Source: Scleromitrula shiraiana | Lineage: Eukaryota; Ascomycota; Leotiomycetes; Helotiales; Sclerotiniaceae | Assembly: GCA_028455995.1 (NCBI GenBank) | Contig: JABELC010000009.1 | Span: 868,001-932,000 of the forward strand | Reading direction: 5' to 3' | DNA: 64,000 nt | Shown here: one piece after another, positions 1 to 11,812 of the stretch | Position numbering within the stretch: the stretch's first letter is position 1 | Layout of the letters: every line of letters starts with the position of its first letter | The notes under the pieces: model-generated | Databases searched by the model: none | Seen by the model: the letters and a program-made list of their open reading frames with translations, nothing else | Told to the model about the DNA's origin: nothing | Position numbers and translations under genes: made by a program

Positions 1-384
1 TATACTTGTATCGAGCATATTGTTTTCGTAAAGGCTTTCTGAGAACTATCTTACCCAGGCGATTGAAGTCTTCATAATCAATATGTGGGGTGCGATATGT
101 TTCATCAACATAACTGTTTGTGACGACTTCGAGTAGTATATGGCTGTAGAATTGCTTTGTATCTGTTGCATCGAACTTGTCGCACTTCAAAGCTTGCGTA
201 GGAAACCAACAAACGCCTTCAGGCGGTGCTCCTGCCATGGTAATGAATTAGAGTAGTAAACTAATGTTGAAAAGTGATCAAACGTGTGAAATTTGTGAGA
301 AATTAACAGAAGAGAACCTGAAATCTCCTTTGGTTTATTCGTTTTTTTCTCTGTGTCGAAGAAGGAAACTGGGTCTATATACAT
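1..384 (-). CDS. 5' part of unknown protein, truncated by window edge
   Basis: Two exons can be joined on the minus strand. Exon 1 is 384-318, starting at an ATG and ending TTTCAG before a GT. Exon 2 runs from 231 off the left edge. The 86-nt intron (317-232) has a CTAAT branch-like site and a CAG acceptor; its donor GTTCTC is weak. Joining keeps one frame, giving about 99 residues with no stop: it begins MYIDPVSFFDTEKK, continues APPEGVCWFPTQALKC, and contains DETYRTPHIDYEDFNRLG. A shorter alternative starts at an ATG at 238 in the same frame. I recognise no domain. The reading frame, codon usage and clean splice join argue for a real gene whose remainder lies outside the window. Confidence 0.5.
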
Positions 385-2891
385 TTTTCAAGTAAGCACT
401 CTCTTTCCAGCCTTCCAGTGTGTACATACAACACTCGTAGAATTCGGAACATAATGCTTCACCATTAGGGCAAGTCAAACTTTCGGCATATGCAAGAGAT
501 GATAGCGTTACAATTGCAGTCTAATTAGATATGCTGATCACCGACCAAATTCAATGTATCTACAAGATAGCGTTGTGTTCATATCTTATGCCATTAGGAG
601 GCAGATCTTGCATTCACATCGCCAACACTATGCCTTCGTATGCCGTGGATCTTTTTTGTGCCGCGGAGTTTTCTAAGAACATTGACCACAAAAAGACCAT
701 CAACTAGCCAGAGCTCCTCCACCTAGAGTATCGAGATTTCCTGATGGCTAAATGAAATCGTTTGTGAACCTCAATTGATAAAAAACTGATAGTCTCCTGG
801 TTTATTCCCAGTTTGACTGCACACGGCATAGAAATACTTAATGTCAATGCCGGTCTTCAACCGTGTAGTACGCAAGGTTTTGTGAATGGCAGATGCACAA
901 ACTGGGAATCGACAGCACCAAAACACTTTTTGATGGGCAATCCGTCTAACAATGATTTTCAGCATGCATAAAGGAGCCACCCATCTTCTCCAAGAGCAGT
1001 AAATTTGTGGTGATAGATATGGATATCCATAAATAAATAAATCAATCAATCAGTAATTTACACGCCTATTCGGTACTCGAGTTCATTGAGTCGAGTTACT
1101 TTTCGATGGATTTTGTCCAACTGCTCTGAGAACATCTCATACCGTGAGGTAACGATACCCCGCAATACTGTGACTTGAAAACATTATCGTATCCTGTGAT
1201 ATCCCGATATATCTTCATTATAGTACTATGACTGATGTCGCTATTTCGGATCAAAAGATGAGGAAATACCCAATTCAGGTCTCATCATGGTTTGGAATAC
1301 AAGAACCGAACTCCCAGTTTCTGAGTTAATGTGAAATCAGGGCATATGTTAATGAGACGATATCGCTCCTGTCGCCGAATCACTTGATAGTGTATCCAAA
1401 ATGAATTCCATATCTCTGTAGAGATTTCCTAGATGAACTAGCTGTACCTCCGTCTTTTCATGTAGAGAAGATGTGTGCCCTCTAGGTTAGCTTCATATAG
1501 TGACTTGTACATAAGTTTGACAAAGATGATGCAATAATACTCAGACACTCCAAGCACAGCTTTTTGATTATTTGTCAAAAGAAGTCCTTCTCTTGAGGGG
1601 TATTGAGATATTCGAGGTAGTAGATCATGCCTAGGTAGATTTTGAGCGCTAGCCAAAATAGGAAGCGGTCCTATTTTCCATCATGAACCTTGTGCGGGGG
1701 GAACGTCTAAAATTATCTGCGTTGTATTTCATCTCCAATTAGATCATATCTTAACAAAAAGCTTCATAAATTGATGACATTGAACGGCAATCATTAAACA
1801 AAATCATTGAATAGAATATATCCTCATATTACATGATGTATCTCGATCCACAGCTCTTCAAGCTCACATGACATTGCTAAATTCATCTCTATTTCTTGAG
1901 CAGCTCGTCGTATAAGGTTACCGCCATATCTACTAAACTCATCAAGTAACACGATCTACAATGAAAACAGCAACTATAGAATTGTCAATATCGCAATATC
2001 TCTAAATATCCATCTTAAATCCTGAATCCCATATATTCTTCCGCCACATCTCCGGCAAGATGCTCATTTCTCCATCCTACCCCCATGTCAATGTATCGAA
2101 ACCTCTCACCAGCACACAAACAGGTTTTCCTTTGTATTTCATGAGAGTAAAGCAAAGTGACACATAGCAACCTCAATAACCATTCTCCTCCAATCTAATT
2201 CGCGTACCCCCTCGGCTTTACTACCAAGCACAAAACACAGCATATGCAATCCTACCAACCACCCCTCACACAGCACTCACCAAAATCCCATCACTCAACC
2301 ACCAACGGCAAAAGCGGAACGAACACCTTTTTTCAGACATGCAACAGATACACAAAGGTTTCAATTGCTCTGGAAGTCAAGGACCACGTGTTGAGTATTG
2401 GTGTTACGATGCATCATTGACTAGAACATAATAGTCGATCACGCACGCACGAGGTGAAAAAGTGAGTAGCTTAAAGATGATGGATGGTGCGTGTTATACT
2501 ATGGATACATATGATATGTATGCAGTACATCGTCGCACGGTCATGATTTTCAGCTGCCGTAAATTTTATGGTGTAAAAGTGTGTAATCAATATGAGATAG
2601 ATGATATGAGTAGATAGGTTCCAGAAAAAGAGAGAGAAAAACCGTGGGGGTATATATGAAGAGCTACAATATAATAATATCCATGACAATATCAGAAACA
2701 GAGAAATACATGGCAATGAGAAAAACCCCATCTATACCTATCCGATCCCAATGGTATTGAAAGAAATCCTACTCCCAAGCCCAACCCAGTCCCTAATCAT
2801 TATATCCATACATAACATAATCCAGACACATGATCCCTCTAGAAGAAAAGCCAATTATCCTACACCCAATACCATCTAAGCTAACTCACCC
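385..2891. other. Intergenic, no clear gene
   Basis: About 2.5 kb with stops in all frames and only short open stretches. No tRNA, transposon or conserved motif was recognised, apart from a possible terminal-exon relic at 1058-1177. The stretch next to 2700 is the 3' flank of the hydrolase-phosphatase gene. Confidence 0.5.
1058..1177 (-). pseudogene. Possible terminal exon or gene relic
   Basis: A 39-codon minus-strand frame ends at TAA (1060-1058). It reads like the amphipathic C-terminus of a protein (TSRYEMFSEQLDKIHRKVTR, then LNELEYRIGV). A CACAG acceptor-like site lies just upstream. No upstream coding exon could be joined, because stops interrupt every frame beyond about 1180. It could be a leftover of a lost gene or chance. 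No family assigned. Confidence 0.2.
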
Positions 2892-5175
2892 TTAAAGCGT
2901 AGGGGCTCTCTTTAGCCCCACGCAATATCTAACAAACAATTGATCCAAGAAATGAGCATGCTTAATGCCTTTCGGTCTTCGTCTAGCGAATTCATCGATA
3001 GCACTCTGAACACTATACCCGCATCTCTCCACCAAATAACATACGATAAAAAACCCTGTCCGATTAAAACCATAATGACAATGAACCCCCACATACCAAT
3101 CACCACCTGCCCCTTCCTTTTCCCTTCGTGTCGCTTGTTCATCTCGTAATCGATCGATTAGGTTGATAAACGTAGTAACCTCATCCGAGGTAGGAGGAAT
3201 CTTCGATACTGTAGGAAATTTGTGATAACGAATCCCACCCTTCTCTAATCCACGTGGGTCGTACACCGGACTCTCATGACTAATATCCACAATATCCTTA
3301 ATCTGCTCACCCCAATCTTTTACAAATATCTCTGGGCAATGTGTCTCATCCACCTCTCTTAATGTTTTCAGGGCGCGAAATACACCGGCTATAGGTTCGG
3401 AGACGGGGGGCACGGCTTGCCACTTAGCTAAATTTTTCACATCCCATTTGCCGGACGTGGAAAGAAATTGGAGCTGCCAGCCTAAGGAAAGGCGTGGAGA
3501 TACTTGTGTGCACAGGAAATCGGAAATGAGGCCTGCAAGAGTTCTAACAGTGGAGGGCATATAAAGTAGGGCGTGAGAAGCTGGAGCTGGGATTATAGTA
3601 GTTTTTAAGACTCGTCGAGGCCTTGACGCATGGAGTGGTACAGGCTTAACAATGCCGCAATCGTCTGGTGTGGAAGGGTCTTCGAATGTATCTTCAATAG
3701 TGCTAGGGTTATTTTCCAAGATTTGTTTCTCGGACTCATGCTCCTCACTCGTAAATTTCGTGTCCTCGGAGATGTTGATTGGCGCAGCTGCATCGACGAT
3801 CGGCTCACTCTTGTCGTTAAGTTCAATTTGAACTGGATGAGACTTTCCAAGAAACGACGCAATTTTCTCAATTTCACCAGGCTTAGTGATATTGTCCGCC
3901 TCCCCCGCAACAAGGAAAACTGGAACCTCTAAACCCTTCCAAACATAGCCTCCCGGTATTCCACCTCTTGCGATGTGGCTTTCATAAGTTGGTAAAGTGC
4001 CAGCAGCCATACGTCTCCACACTGCAGTTTTGCTTTGACTATTAAATCGTTCTTGGAGCTTTTTCGTGTCTTCATCCGCATTCTGACCCACGAATCGATA
4101 CACACTAGCACTTTCTGAACCTCCTCGGCGGTCCCAGCTTCGCCAAAGATCAAAAATCATGTTTGGTACCAGAAGTAGTTTTCTAAATTTAACGACCTCC
4201 TCTTCGGTTGGTGGTTCCGCACGAGGACATATTGCCTATCTTCATATCAGTTTTATAAACCCCGAATTGCATGTGGATTTAGCTTCTTACAACTAGGCCA
4301 ATAACATTCTCTACAACCCCACTTCGCTGGGCTGACGTTTTGGATGCAAGTATTGCAGCTAACGAGCACCCCAAGCTATGTCCAATTAATACCACCCCCT
4401 GATCTGTATCTTTCTCTCTGTATTCCTCAACAACTTTTCCCACAAGTTCTGCAAGAGCATCGACTGTATAAGCATCCCATGGCAATTTCGGATCAAATGT
4501 AGAAAGGCCACAACCGGGTAGATCAATTGACAAACACGATCCCAAATTAACTAGGCTTGTTAACAAGGGATTGAATTGCGCAACCGAGCCACCCAATCCA
4601 TGAATAAATACGAGTAAAGGTAAAGGTGCAGGTTCGGTAGGTAGTTTGTCGGCTTGTGGGTGTCTGCTGAAGAAGACTCGAATTGAGGAATAGGTAAATC
4701 GGCTCGTGGTAAAGGATCGTATTTCGGAATGCTTTTTTAAAAGTCCTGGATCGACAACTTCGATTTCTGAATTGTCAATTGTTAGTAAAGATTGGTAGAA
4801 AATATGCCAACCAGAAGACTTACCATTGACATCTACACTATTCCTGGGAGTTGACCCTGCTATACGTCGATTGAGTGACTCATTGGCGGAGGAGAAGGAA
4901 AAAGTCTTACTTTTCTTCCTTCGCGTCCGCAGATACCAAAAGGTAGGAAGCACACTACACAAAGCAGCAATTTGCACCATATCCTGAAAATCTAGTTTTC
5001 CCTTGATTATATTTGTATAAACTCGGCATGCGCTGGCTGCAATGGCTTGTAATGGTAGGGTTAATTTATTTGTGGAGGAGTTAGATAACGACGAAGGGCT
5101 GTTATCTGAGAAAGCAAAAATAACTTGAAAAGGAAGTAATAAACATAATGATGACAACAGCAAGAAACTCTCCAT
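2892..5175 (-). CDS. Alpha/beta-hydrolase fused to dual-specificity phosphatase
   Basis: Three exons, 5175-4824, 4766-4291 and 4235-2892, give 723 residues. The start is the first in-frame ATG before a hydrophobic N-terminus (MESFLLLSSLCLLLPFQVIF), likely a signal anchor; a second hydrophobic patch precedes an RTRRKK cluster. The hydrolase half shows the oxyanion-side FIHGLGG, a DLPGCG strand turn, the nucleophile elbow GHSLG (Ser248), and VFLVAGEADNIT, which should supply the acid. The C-terminal third carries the phosphatase loop HCHYGFNRT (Cys662, Arg668), followed by a segment with RPKGIKHAHF, like PIR1/capping-type RNA triphosphatase-like DSPs. Such fusions occur in fungi; the substrate is unknown. 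Intron 1 (57 nt) is a multiple of three and stop-free, so retention would add 19 residues. An upstream in-frame TTG at 5358 is not used here. Confidence 0.8.
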
Positions 5176-6219
5176 ACTTGTACAGTAATGCACAAGCACA
5201 ATGGAGTTTCTGAGGTCAGACAAAAAATAAATTATGTCGGGGATTTTCACTTCCTTGGTATAGCAGAAGTCCTCATAGCCAATAACGTTGTCACGCCCGC
5301 GGCGGTATGAGCTGCGCTGAAGGTCCTGTGAGTCTGGCTCTGCGTTCCAAAATGGCAAGCCAGAGAGAATAGAGAGGTTTTATTTGCTATAAAAGGCTTA
5401 TGGCAGATGAAATATAGATCAAACGTGGCCCTTCTTGAGAGACGGTTTATAGCAGTCCGTTGACAAATTTGGGTATCGGTACTTGTATACCGTGTGCAAC
5501 TATATTTGATGTTGATATTTCCTATCTTGTAGATTACTATTTTGGAAGATATCTTGGTATCTTGGTATCTTGGTATTTTGGGGTAGACCGTAGGTGCAAT
5601 GCAGCTGCTCTGTGTATGGGGTATGAATCCCAGAATCCTAGTAGTATGTATGAGTAGCCCCAACAAACGAGCTTAGACTACATCCGCGCGTGTCAAAATT
5701 CTTTGTCTTCATTGGATTTCTCATTTCTACAATAAATTTCACCCAAAACACGAAAACACCAAAACACCATGATCTATATTTCATCTTGGTTTCTGAATCA
5801 TGAATTTATGAATTAATGAATTACACCTCAATTGTTCAAATACGGTATTTCTAAAACCCCTATCTGCGTACGACATCTGTTACACATCTCCGGGATCTCC
5901 CTATACTTTACTTTACATGATCTGTAACACATTTCTCTTCTTAGCTAGATATGCAGCCTACTTTCACTGTACAACATTGATATTAGTGATGTAAAATATC
6001 GTGGCTGGCGTGGCTGGGCAGCTATGTACTTGCGATCATGAGGACGAAGATCATTATACCAAGTGGTACCACCAAAGATGCGGTATATTCAAGATCTATT
6101 TTTGCAATTGATACCCAATTTAGGCGATAATTCTTCCTCATTCAGTCCTTCTTTCCATGATTCATTGGTTCATTCAGCAACAACAGTGCAGTCACTGAGC
6201 TTTTCGAAACATCCAACAC
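5176..6219. other. Intergenic, promoter side of the hydrolase-phosphatase gene
   Basis: No coding potential beyond short chance frames. Contains an imperfect CTTGGTAT repeat near 5550-5580. Nothing else recognised. Confidence 0.4.
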
Positions 6220-7240
6220 TGTGTTGAATGTATTAAGATGGGATACGATGCGAGTTTCTGCCCTCAGAACATGCAGTCAGTATTCTACCAAGTTCCACAC
6301 GCGGTTGTTCATGAACAGTATAACGAGCATGCTGAAGATATTGTTGATCCTAATGTTGTGCATTTTGACGATCCAAACGACCCAGCCCAGCATATCTATT
6401 GAAATGGCCCGCACACTATGAGTGGAGAACTGTGTGGTCCTATCGATGATGAATTTGATGGTGTATATTCTCGAATTACTGGGGACACTATGTTGTGCCA
6501 AGTATCTCGCCAGCAATCTAGGAAACCATTATCGTTGCTCCTCGCAGCACTACAAATCCTGGCGTTCTTTCACACCAGTGACCCCTCTATAGTCTGCCAT
6601 TTTGGTCTCTCCATATGGGATTTAGGTAGGATTCTTGAGTTTTCGATCATCGCTGCTCTTTGAGCTTGATGAAAGTTTGGTTATCACTATGCAATGGGCG
6701 ATTTCCTCATCATTCTCTTGGTTGGAGGAGCAATCATTCTGAGCATCAACCTGGTCAATGCATTTCTATACTTGATTGGTATGATTACTGCTTTTACCAC
6801 ATTTAACAGTGGCATCTTGAAGATGTTTCGTCCGGAGGAGCGTAGAGAAGCTGTCTGCGATATGAGTCTTTATCTATTTCTGTCTCATTCTTGGTCCAGC
6901 CTTGAGAGAATATCTCGCATCTGCAACTAGGTGCCATTGGATGTTCTAGATCAACATGATCGCTAGTGGCGAGGTGTAAATAGGTTTCCTGTTCCCAAGA
7001 GTAACATACGATGTGACAATCATTCAACGAGAAACGAACCGATTAAGGAAGCAACTACAAATTTAGCACTTCGTCCCAAGTACGCAAACGCCCTACACAA
7101 ATGTTATCGTTCTTCCCAATCATCGTCATCATGTCAAATCACCACGTGCAGCAGTTATATACGGATGGGTACCTGATGATGAACATCTTGGTTGAAATCT
7201 ACAAGTTATAGTTTGATCATCACATAATCTGGCCGTCTTT
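6220..7240 (+). pseudogene. Decayed MFS multidrug-type transporter
   Basis: Fragments in shifting plus-strand frames line up, in order, with fungal drug:H+ antiporters of the major facilitator superfamily. From 6271 the protein-like text is MQSVFYQVPHAVVHEQYN and then DPNVVHFDDPNDPAQHIY, matching the DxDxPDDPxNPxNW entry segment, with TGA (6400-6402) where a Trp is expected. At 6700-6860 there is FLIILLVGGAI...INLVNAF followed by MFRPEERREAV, the conserved ADxFRPEERGxA loop (ATG of MFRPEER at 6823). After a frameshift comes TRCHWMF-stop-INMIASGEV-stop-IGFLFPRVTYD and then a RETNRLRK segment; TAG (6947) replaces Trp and TAA is at 6977. PRAAVIYGWVPDDEH (near 7150) resembles the later FIYGW loop. 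Several stops and at least two frameshifts make it nonfunctional. The precise ends are uncertain. Confidence 0.75.
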
Positions 7241-7391
7241 CCTATTGTGGTGAGGCTGGGTAATTATATTGTTATTGTACTATCACACGAGAACAGACCT
7301 TACATAACGATTCAACATTGTTCGTCAACATAAAAGCAAAGCGAAGTCAATCCAACAAATACTGGGCCCGTCTCATGAATTGTCCATCGCA

Positions 7392-9374
7392 TTAGATCTT
7401 AAACGGTATTGAGCGGACATTCATCCCTGGACGAACTCCATTGGGACTTTTGGAGGGAGAACCAGTGTACCGATAGTGATCTAGTGCTGACCTGCATGGA
7501 GGCGTCTCTGGAGGCGTGGACGGTGCTTTCAATTCCTTGACTGGTCTCCGACTTTGGAAAGAGTTAGAATACTCCTTTTCCACAATAGCACGTAATGGTG
7601 TGGTTGTCGGTGTCAGCAAACCTGTTTTACGAGGTGGGGTCATTGGATTCGAGGGCTTGCGGATCGAGTTCTTCTTAAGGTCACGCTGCATCTTGGTGAT
7701 AGTTGCCGCACGTGGATGCGGAATTGGTGGGTTGCTGCTCGAGTTTCGAATTTTGCCATGAAACAGAACAAGCTGATCTGAGCTTGTCTTTGTCAGGTTC
7801 ACTGACGACTTAGTAGCCTTTTCAAATATGGGGGGTGAAAAAGGCGATTGCAACACCCTGCATTCTGTATCCGATGGTTGATTTCGTATATCTCTAGTCG
7901 TTGATATGGCAAATTTGGAGGCCTTCTGGGCATATCCTGGTTCCGACAGGGTCGGAGCCGATTTTGGTCGAAACGCAAGCTTTGTTTTCGAATTCGTTAT
8001 CCACTGAGGGCTTTTCTCCGAGTTTGCGGTTGCTCGCTGATTTGTCTTTGGTTTCGGTCGAAGCTCATCGGGAACAAAAGTCTCGTCCACAGGCCTTTTT
8101 CTTTTGGAATTCCCACGCTGTTCATACGAAGTTGGAATTTCGGCATGACTGTAATCCACAGTCTTCCTTTTTCTCGGTGTTGGAATGATGTCCGCTTTTG
8201 AATGCATCGAAAGCATTCTTTTGTTATGCTTTTTGAGATCTCTCGTAAGCAAAAGTTGTTCTTTTGTGACCATCTCCATGGGCCGAAGCACATTAATGTT
8301 GGTGTGGATGGTAAACACTATCCCTGTCATCTTGGTGAGATATTCACCGAATCTGATGCAAGGCTTGCAAGGTGCGAGATCGATGATAACTTCAGCCTGC
8401 AGTGGTGGAAAGCACTTTCGCACCATTTCGAGCTTATTTCTTGACTCCCACGGATCATCGTCATATATCAAATCGCAGACAAGAGATAGCATGAGCTTTT
8501 TCTCCACATGGCAGGCGTGAAACCGCCCTGGCGCTTGTTCTCCAGACATTTGTCCATCAAAAAGGTGTCTCGGAAGCTTGAAGTTAACATCGCGGCATAA
8601 TTTCTTGACTTTCTGTGATTGATCCCACACATTAGCATCACATCGTCGACATGCATACAGTTCAGTTAATACCACACGTATCACCGGTTACGAGACGGAA
8701 AGAATTCTTACGTTTGTCCAAAATTCACTGTCTAGTAGGTCTTCGCTGTATTTCCTGCATGGAAGTGTCCACTGTAAATCGTATAATCAGTGATTATTTA
8801 TCACAATTTTGTCAATCATCACCAGTGATGTTTAACGAGATATTAGATATACAAAGATTTTGTTAAATGAATCATGTTGTAGAAATTAGGAAATTGGCTG
8901 AACACTTACTCCAGATAGGGACATGAACTTTGGAAGACGCCCTTTCAGGCGTATGAAGCCAAAAGTTTTGCTCAAGTCGTAGTTGTCTAAGGACAATACT
9001 TCGAGAAACACTCTGATCGATTTTCCATCTATGAAAGTTTGAAACTTCAGGTGGTTTTCTTGATCCGGCAGATTGAATGGAGTAACTGCATGCTCTTTTT
9101 TAAGAATGGCTCTCATATCCTCCATATCTTCGCGAACATCGGTCATAAAAGTATCAAATTCATGACGTCCCAATATTTTCGAATTGTCTTTAACCTCATA
9201 AGATACACCGGAGATATCGGGCATCAGAGACTTGGATCTTGAGCTCTTCCCACTTTCAAGGAGCTTCTGCCCCGCATTTGAATTGACCGCATAAGAAGTT
9301 GCGATTCTCCCCAAGGGCATGCCATCCTTGCTGGTGGTCGCCGTCGATACCCCCTTCTTTTTTGATCGCGGCAT
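7392..9374 (-). CDS. Deaminase-like zinc-signature protein with basic disordered tail
   Basis: Three exons, 9374-8910, 8771-8712 and 8612-7392, give 581 residues. The start is MPRSKKKG; only a TTG lies upstream in frame. The core (about residues 100-290) contains CHVEKKL (His210-x-Glu212) and, 44 residues later, APCKPCIRF (Pro256-Cys257-x2-Cys260). HxE followed by PCxxC is the zinc and catalytic signature of the cytidine/nucleic-acid deaminase superfamily; the surroundings recall the SsdA-like C-terminal family known in fungi (comparison from memory). A CxxC in the region here taken as intron 2 (8711-8613) leaves the exon 2/3 boundary open. Residues about 310-581 are Ser/Pro/Lys-rich, with clusters PRKRK and SKRKRP suggesting nuclear entry. 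Neighbours give no context. Substrate and activity are unknown. Confidence 0.6.
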
Positions 9375-10485
9375 CTTCACAACATAATGAAAAAAAATCA
9401 ACTCTCACAAAGCAGTGAATTTAAAGGAAGGAGGAAAGAAGAGCTGGATACCTGAACAAAGTCACGATTGTGCGCCCTTGGCAAAAAAAGAAAAGTGTGG
9501 CGTAGTAGGTAGCGATCTTCGGCGAGAATATTACAGGTCATTTTGGAGTTCTAGCAACCCAGAGGTAGCCTTGTTTTTTTCAGAGGTAATAAATTGGATT
9601 TCAGGAATCAAAAAGAGAATTGTTCCTCACTTATTCAAAATCTTCAATTCACTAGAGTTGAGATGAATTTCCTTTCTTCGAGAAATAATAGTGGCAGTAC
9701 CAATATGTGAAAGTGAAGCTTAATTGAGCATTTACACTACACCATGCTATTCCACTGGGCAGATATATCTATTAATTAGATCAATTGCCAGATATGTTTA
9801 AGTATTACTACAAGTAGATATTATGAGGATATACTTTTCAGATACGATTACCAAATTCCAAACTTTAACACTGTTAAAGTTATCGGTTCTAGGGTAATAA
9901 GGATAAGAGGGGAATTGTCTTATACAAGCTTTACGTACACTATTATCTGGAGGAAGCCGGCATACAAATTGATAGGATCGAGATCCTAGGTATATTTTTT
10001 GTGAAATAAGATAAATATTCATGGATGTCTACAACCATCAAATGTCTAGGTAATCTATAAATTGTCAGCAATTATTTTTAGCAGGATTCATATAAGACGG
10101 TGAAACTTTCGGGCCGTGGTACAGAATTTAAATCAAACGAGTACTACCTAAGTATCTAAGTACCGCACTGATTCGATAAGATACGTACTGTAGATATTGC
10201 GCCGCAATTCAACGTTTGGAAACCGAAGTTGCGTATGCAGCGACACAATGCGGGTGAGGTCGATGTTACTTTATAATCTATCAACGGTGCCGTGGAACCA
10301 CAATTACGAGTGTTCACTCGTAAAGTAAGCTTATCTTGCGTACATCTGAAGTGGTGTAGGGCAATAAACAGGTATTTGTCCAAATAATCTCATTGTTACA
10401 TTGATCTGACCACATTTTGAACTACAAAATCCATGGCGCGTAAAAATACATGGGTTATGATACAATATGATTCGAATTCGTGTCT
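9375..10485. other. Intergenic, nothing recognised
   Basis: About 1.1 kb between two minus-strand genes: promoter of the deaminase-like gene on the low-coordinate side, 3' flank of the membrane-receptor gene on the other. No open frame of note and no repeat seen. Confidence 0.4.
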
Positions 10486-11812
10486 TTAAGACTCATCGGT
10501 TCGCCATTTGATTTCCGACCGCACTTTAATGCCTCTCAGCGGAGGAGAAGCCTCGATATCATGCTGTTCCACAGCATCTGCGTTTACCCTTGTGTGCAAC
10601 TTGCCTGAATCACCAAATCCTTGCAGCCCAGCGTCATCATTATCACGCAATCGAGAAAAGCTACTAAGCTCAGTATCATTGGTTTTGCTGCGAGGCCAAT
10701 ATAGCTTTCGGCTTGCGTTTGAGACTCCAGATTGAGCACCAGAGCTGTTCTTGGTAGTTCTGGCTGTTTTTCCGAGGCAGAGGCGTAGCAAAGGAAACAT
10801 GCTAGGGAGACATGCAAGAACAAGTCCTATGTTGCATTCGATCGCATTCCATAATCCTAGAGGAACCAGCACAACTTGAATCGATTAGTTAAAGTTTTGT
10901 ACTTTCTTCTTGAGATAGTGTCTTACATGTTAAGTCAAGTGCGCCCTCCACTGCCACAACAGTGACGAGATGAAGGCAAGATACACAAATGATGCTGTTA
11001 CATCGTCAGCACTGGTGAAACCGGCTATCTTATTATCATGATCCGGGAAACTTACAATCCACCGAGTGTGAATACGCCACTCATTGCAATTTTCTTCGAT
11101 GTGGGAAGTTGGAGTCCCCAAATCATAGGAAGCGGGAAGACCAAGAGCATCAAATCTGTAACAAGATTTGGAATTGCAACCGACCAGAAGTAATTGGGAG
11201 TGTTAATACATTTTCCCTTAATTTGTCTATCCCAGAATGCATGTATCGGCTGACACGAAAGTAGTCCAGCCACAAGCTATGCTTTTTAGTAATTACTACA
11301 TCTAATCGATTCGGAAACCATACCAGAGCAATCATCCACGATATTGTGATGCCAGCAATTATGTAAGCAGGCCATTTGGTAGCTTGAACATCGAATATCC
11401 GTCGGTAGAAAGATATAATTGACAACTTGATAACTGCAACGGCAGACACATATACGATTTGTGCAATCCAGAGACAAATCAGATATTTCCGGATGTTTGT
11501 GGGGGTTTGAAGAATGATGTGTTTCCCGTATCCAAAATCGACAGCTATGATGGAGCTGGTTAGTTAAAGGATCAACCTTATTCGAATCCACTCACAAACG
11601 ATTTGAACCAAGCATGTCGCCCATGCAAATAGTAGACCCACGACGATTAACCAATCATCCAGTTTGATAGGTTGTCTAGCTACCCTCCGAGATGTAAATC
11701 GAAGAACTACAGCTATGATGGACAGAACCATCATAGCTATAGATGTTTGGATGATGACAGGACCATAGTTCGCATATGGATTCTCATCATCGACACCTAT
11801 CATTCCAAACAT
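10486..11812 (-). CDS. PTH11/rhodopsin-type seven-helix membrane protein
   Basis: Five exons, 11812-11596, 11544-11324, 11276-11056, 10994-10927 and 10874-10486, give 371 residues; every junction keeps frame. The order of features is that of the fungal rhodopsin-domain (PTH11-like, CFEM-less) integral membrane family. Helix 1 (IIQTSIAMMVLSIIAVVLRF) is followed by the hallmark KLDDW loop. Then come VDFGYGKHI, the helix-3/4 motif AVIKLSIISFYRRIF, a CQPIHAFWD loop after helix 5, the PNLVTDLMLLVFPLPMIWGL helix with an LPTSKKIA turn, and the last helix with LWNAIECNIGLVLACLPSM. The cytosolic tail (about 110 residues) is polar and Ser/Arg-rich. Members act as putative GPCR-like sensors at the plasma membrane; the ligand is unknown. 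There is no N-terminal CFEM domain. Confidence 0.85.
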
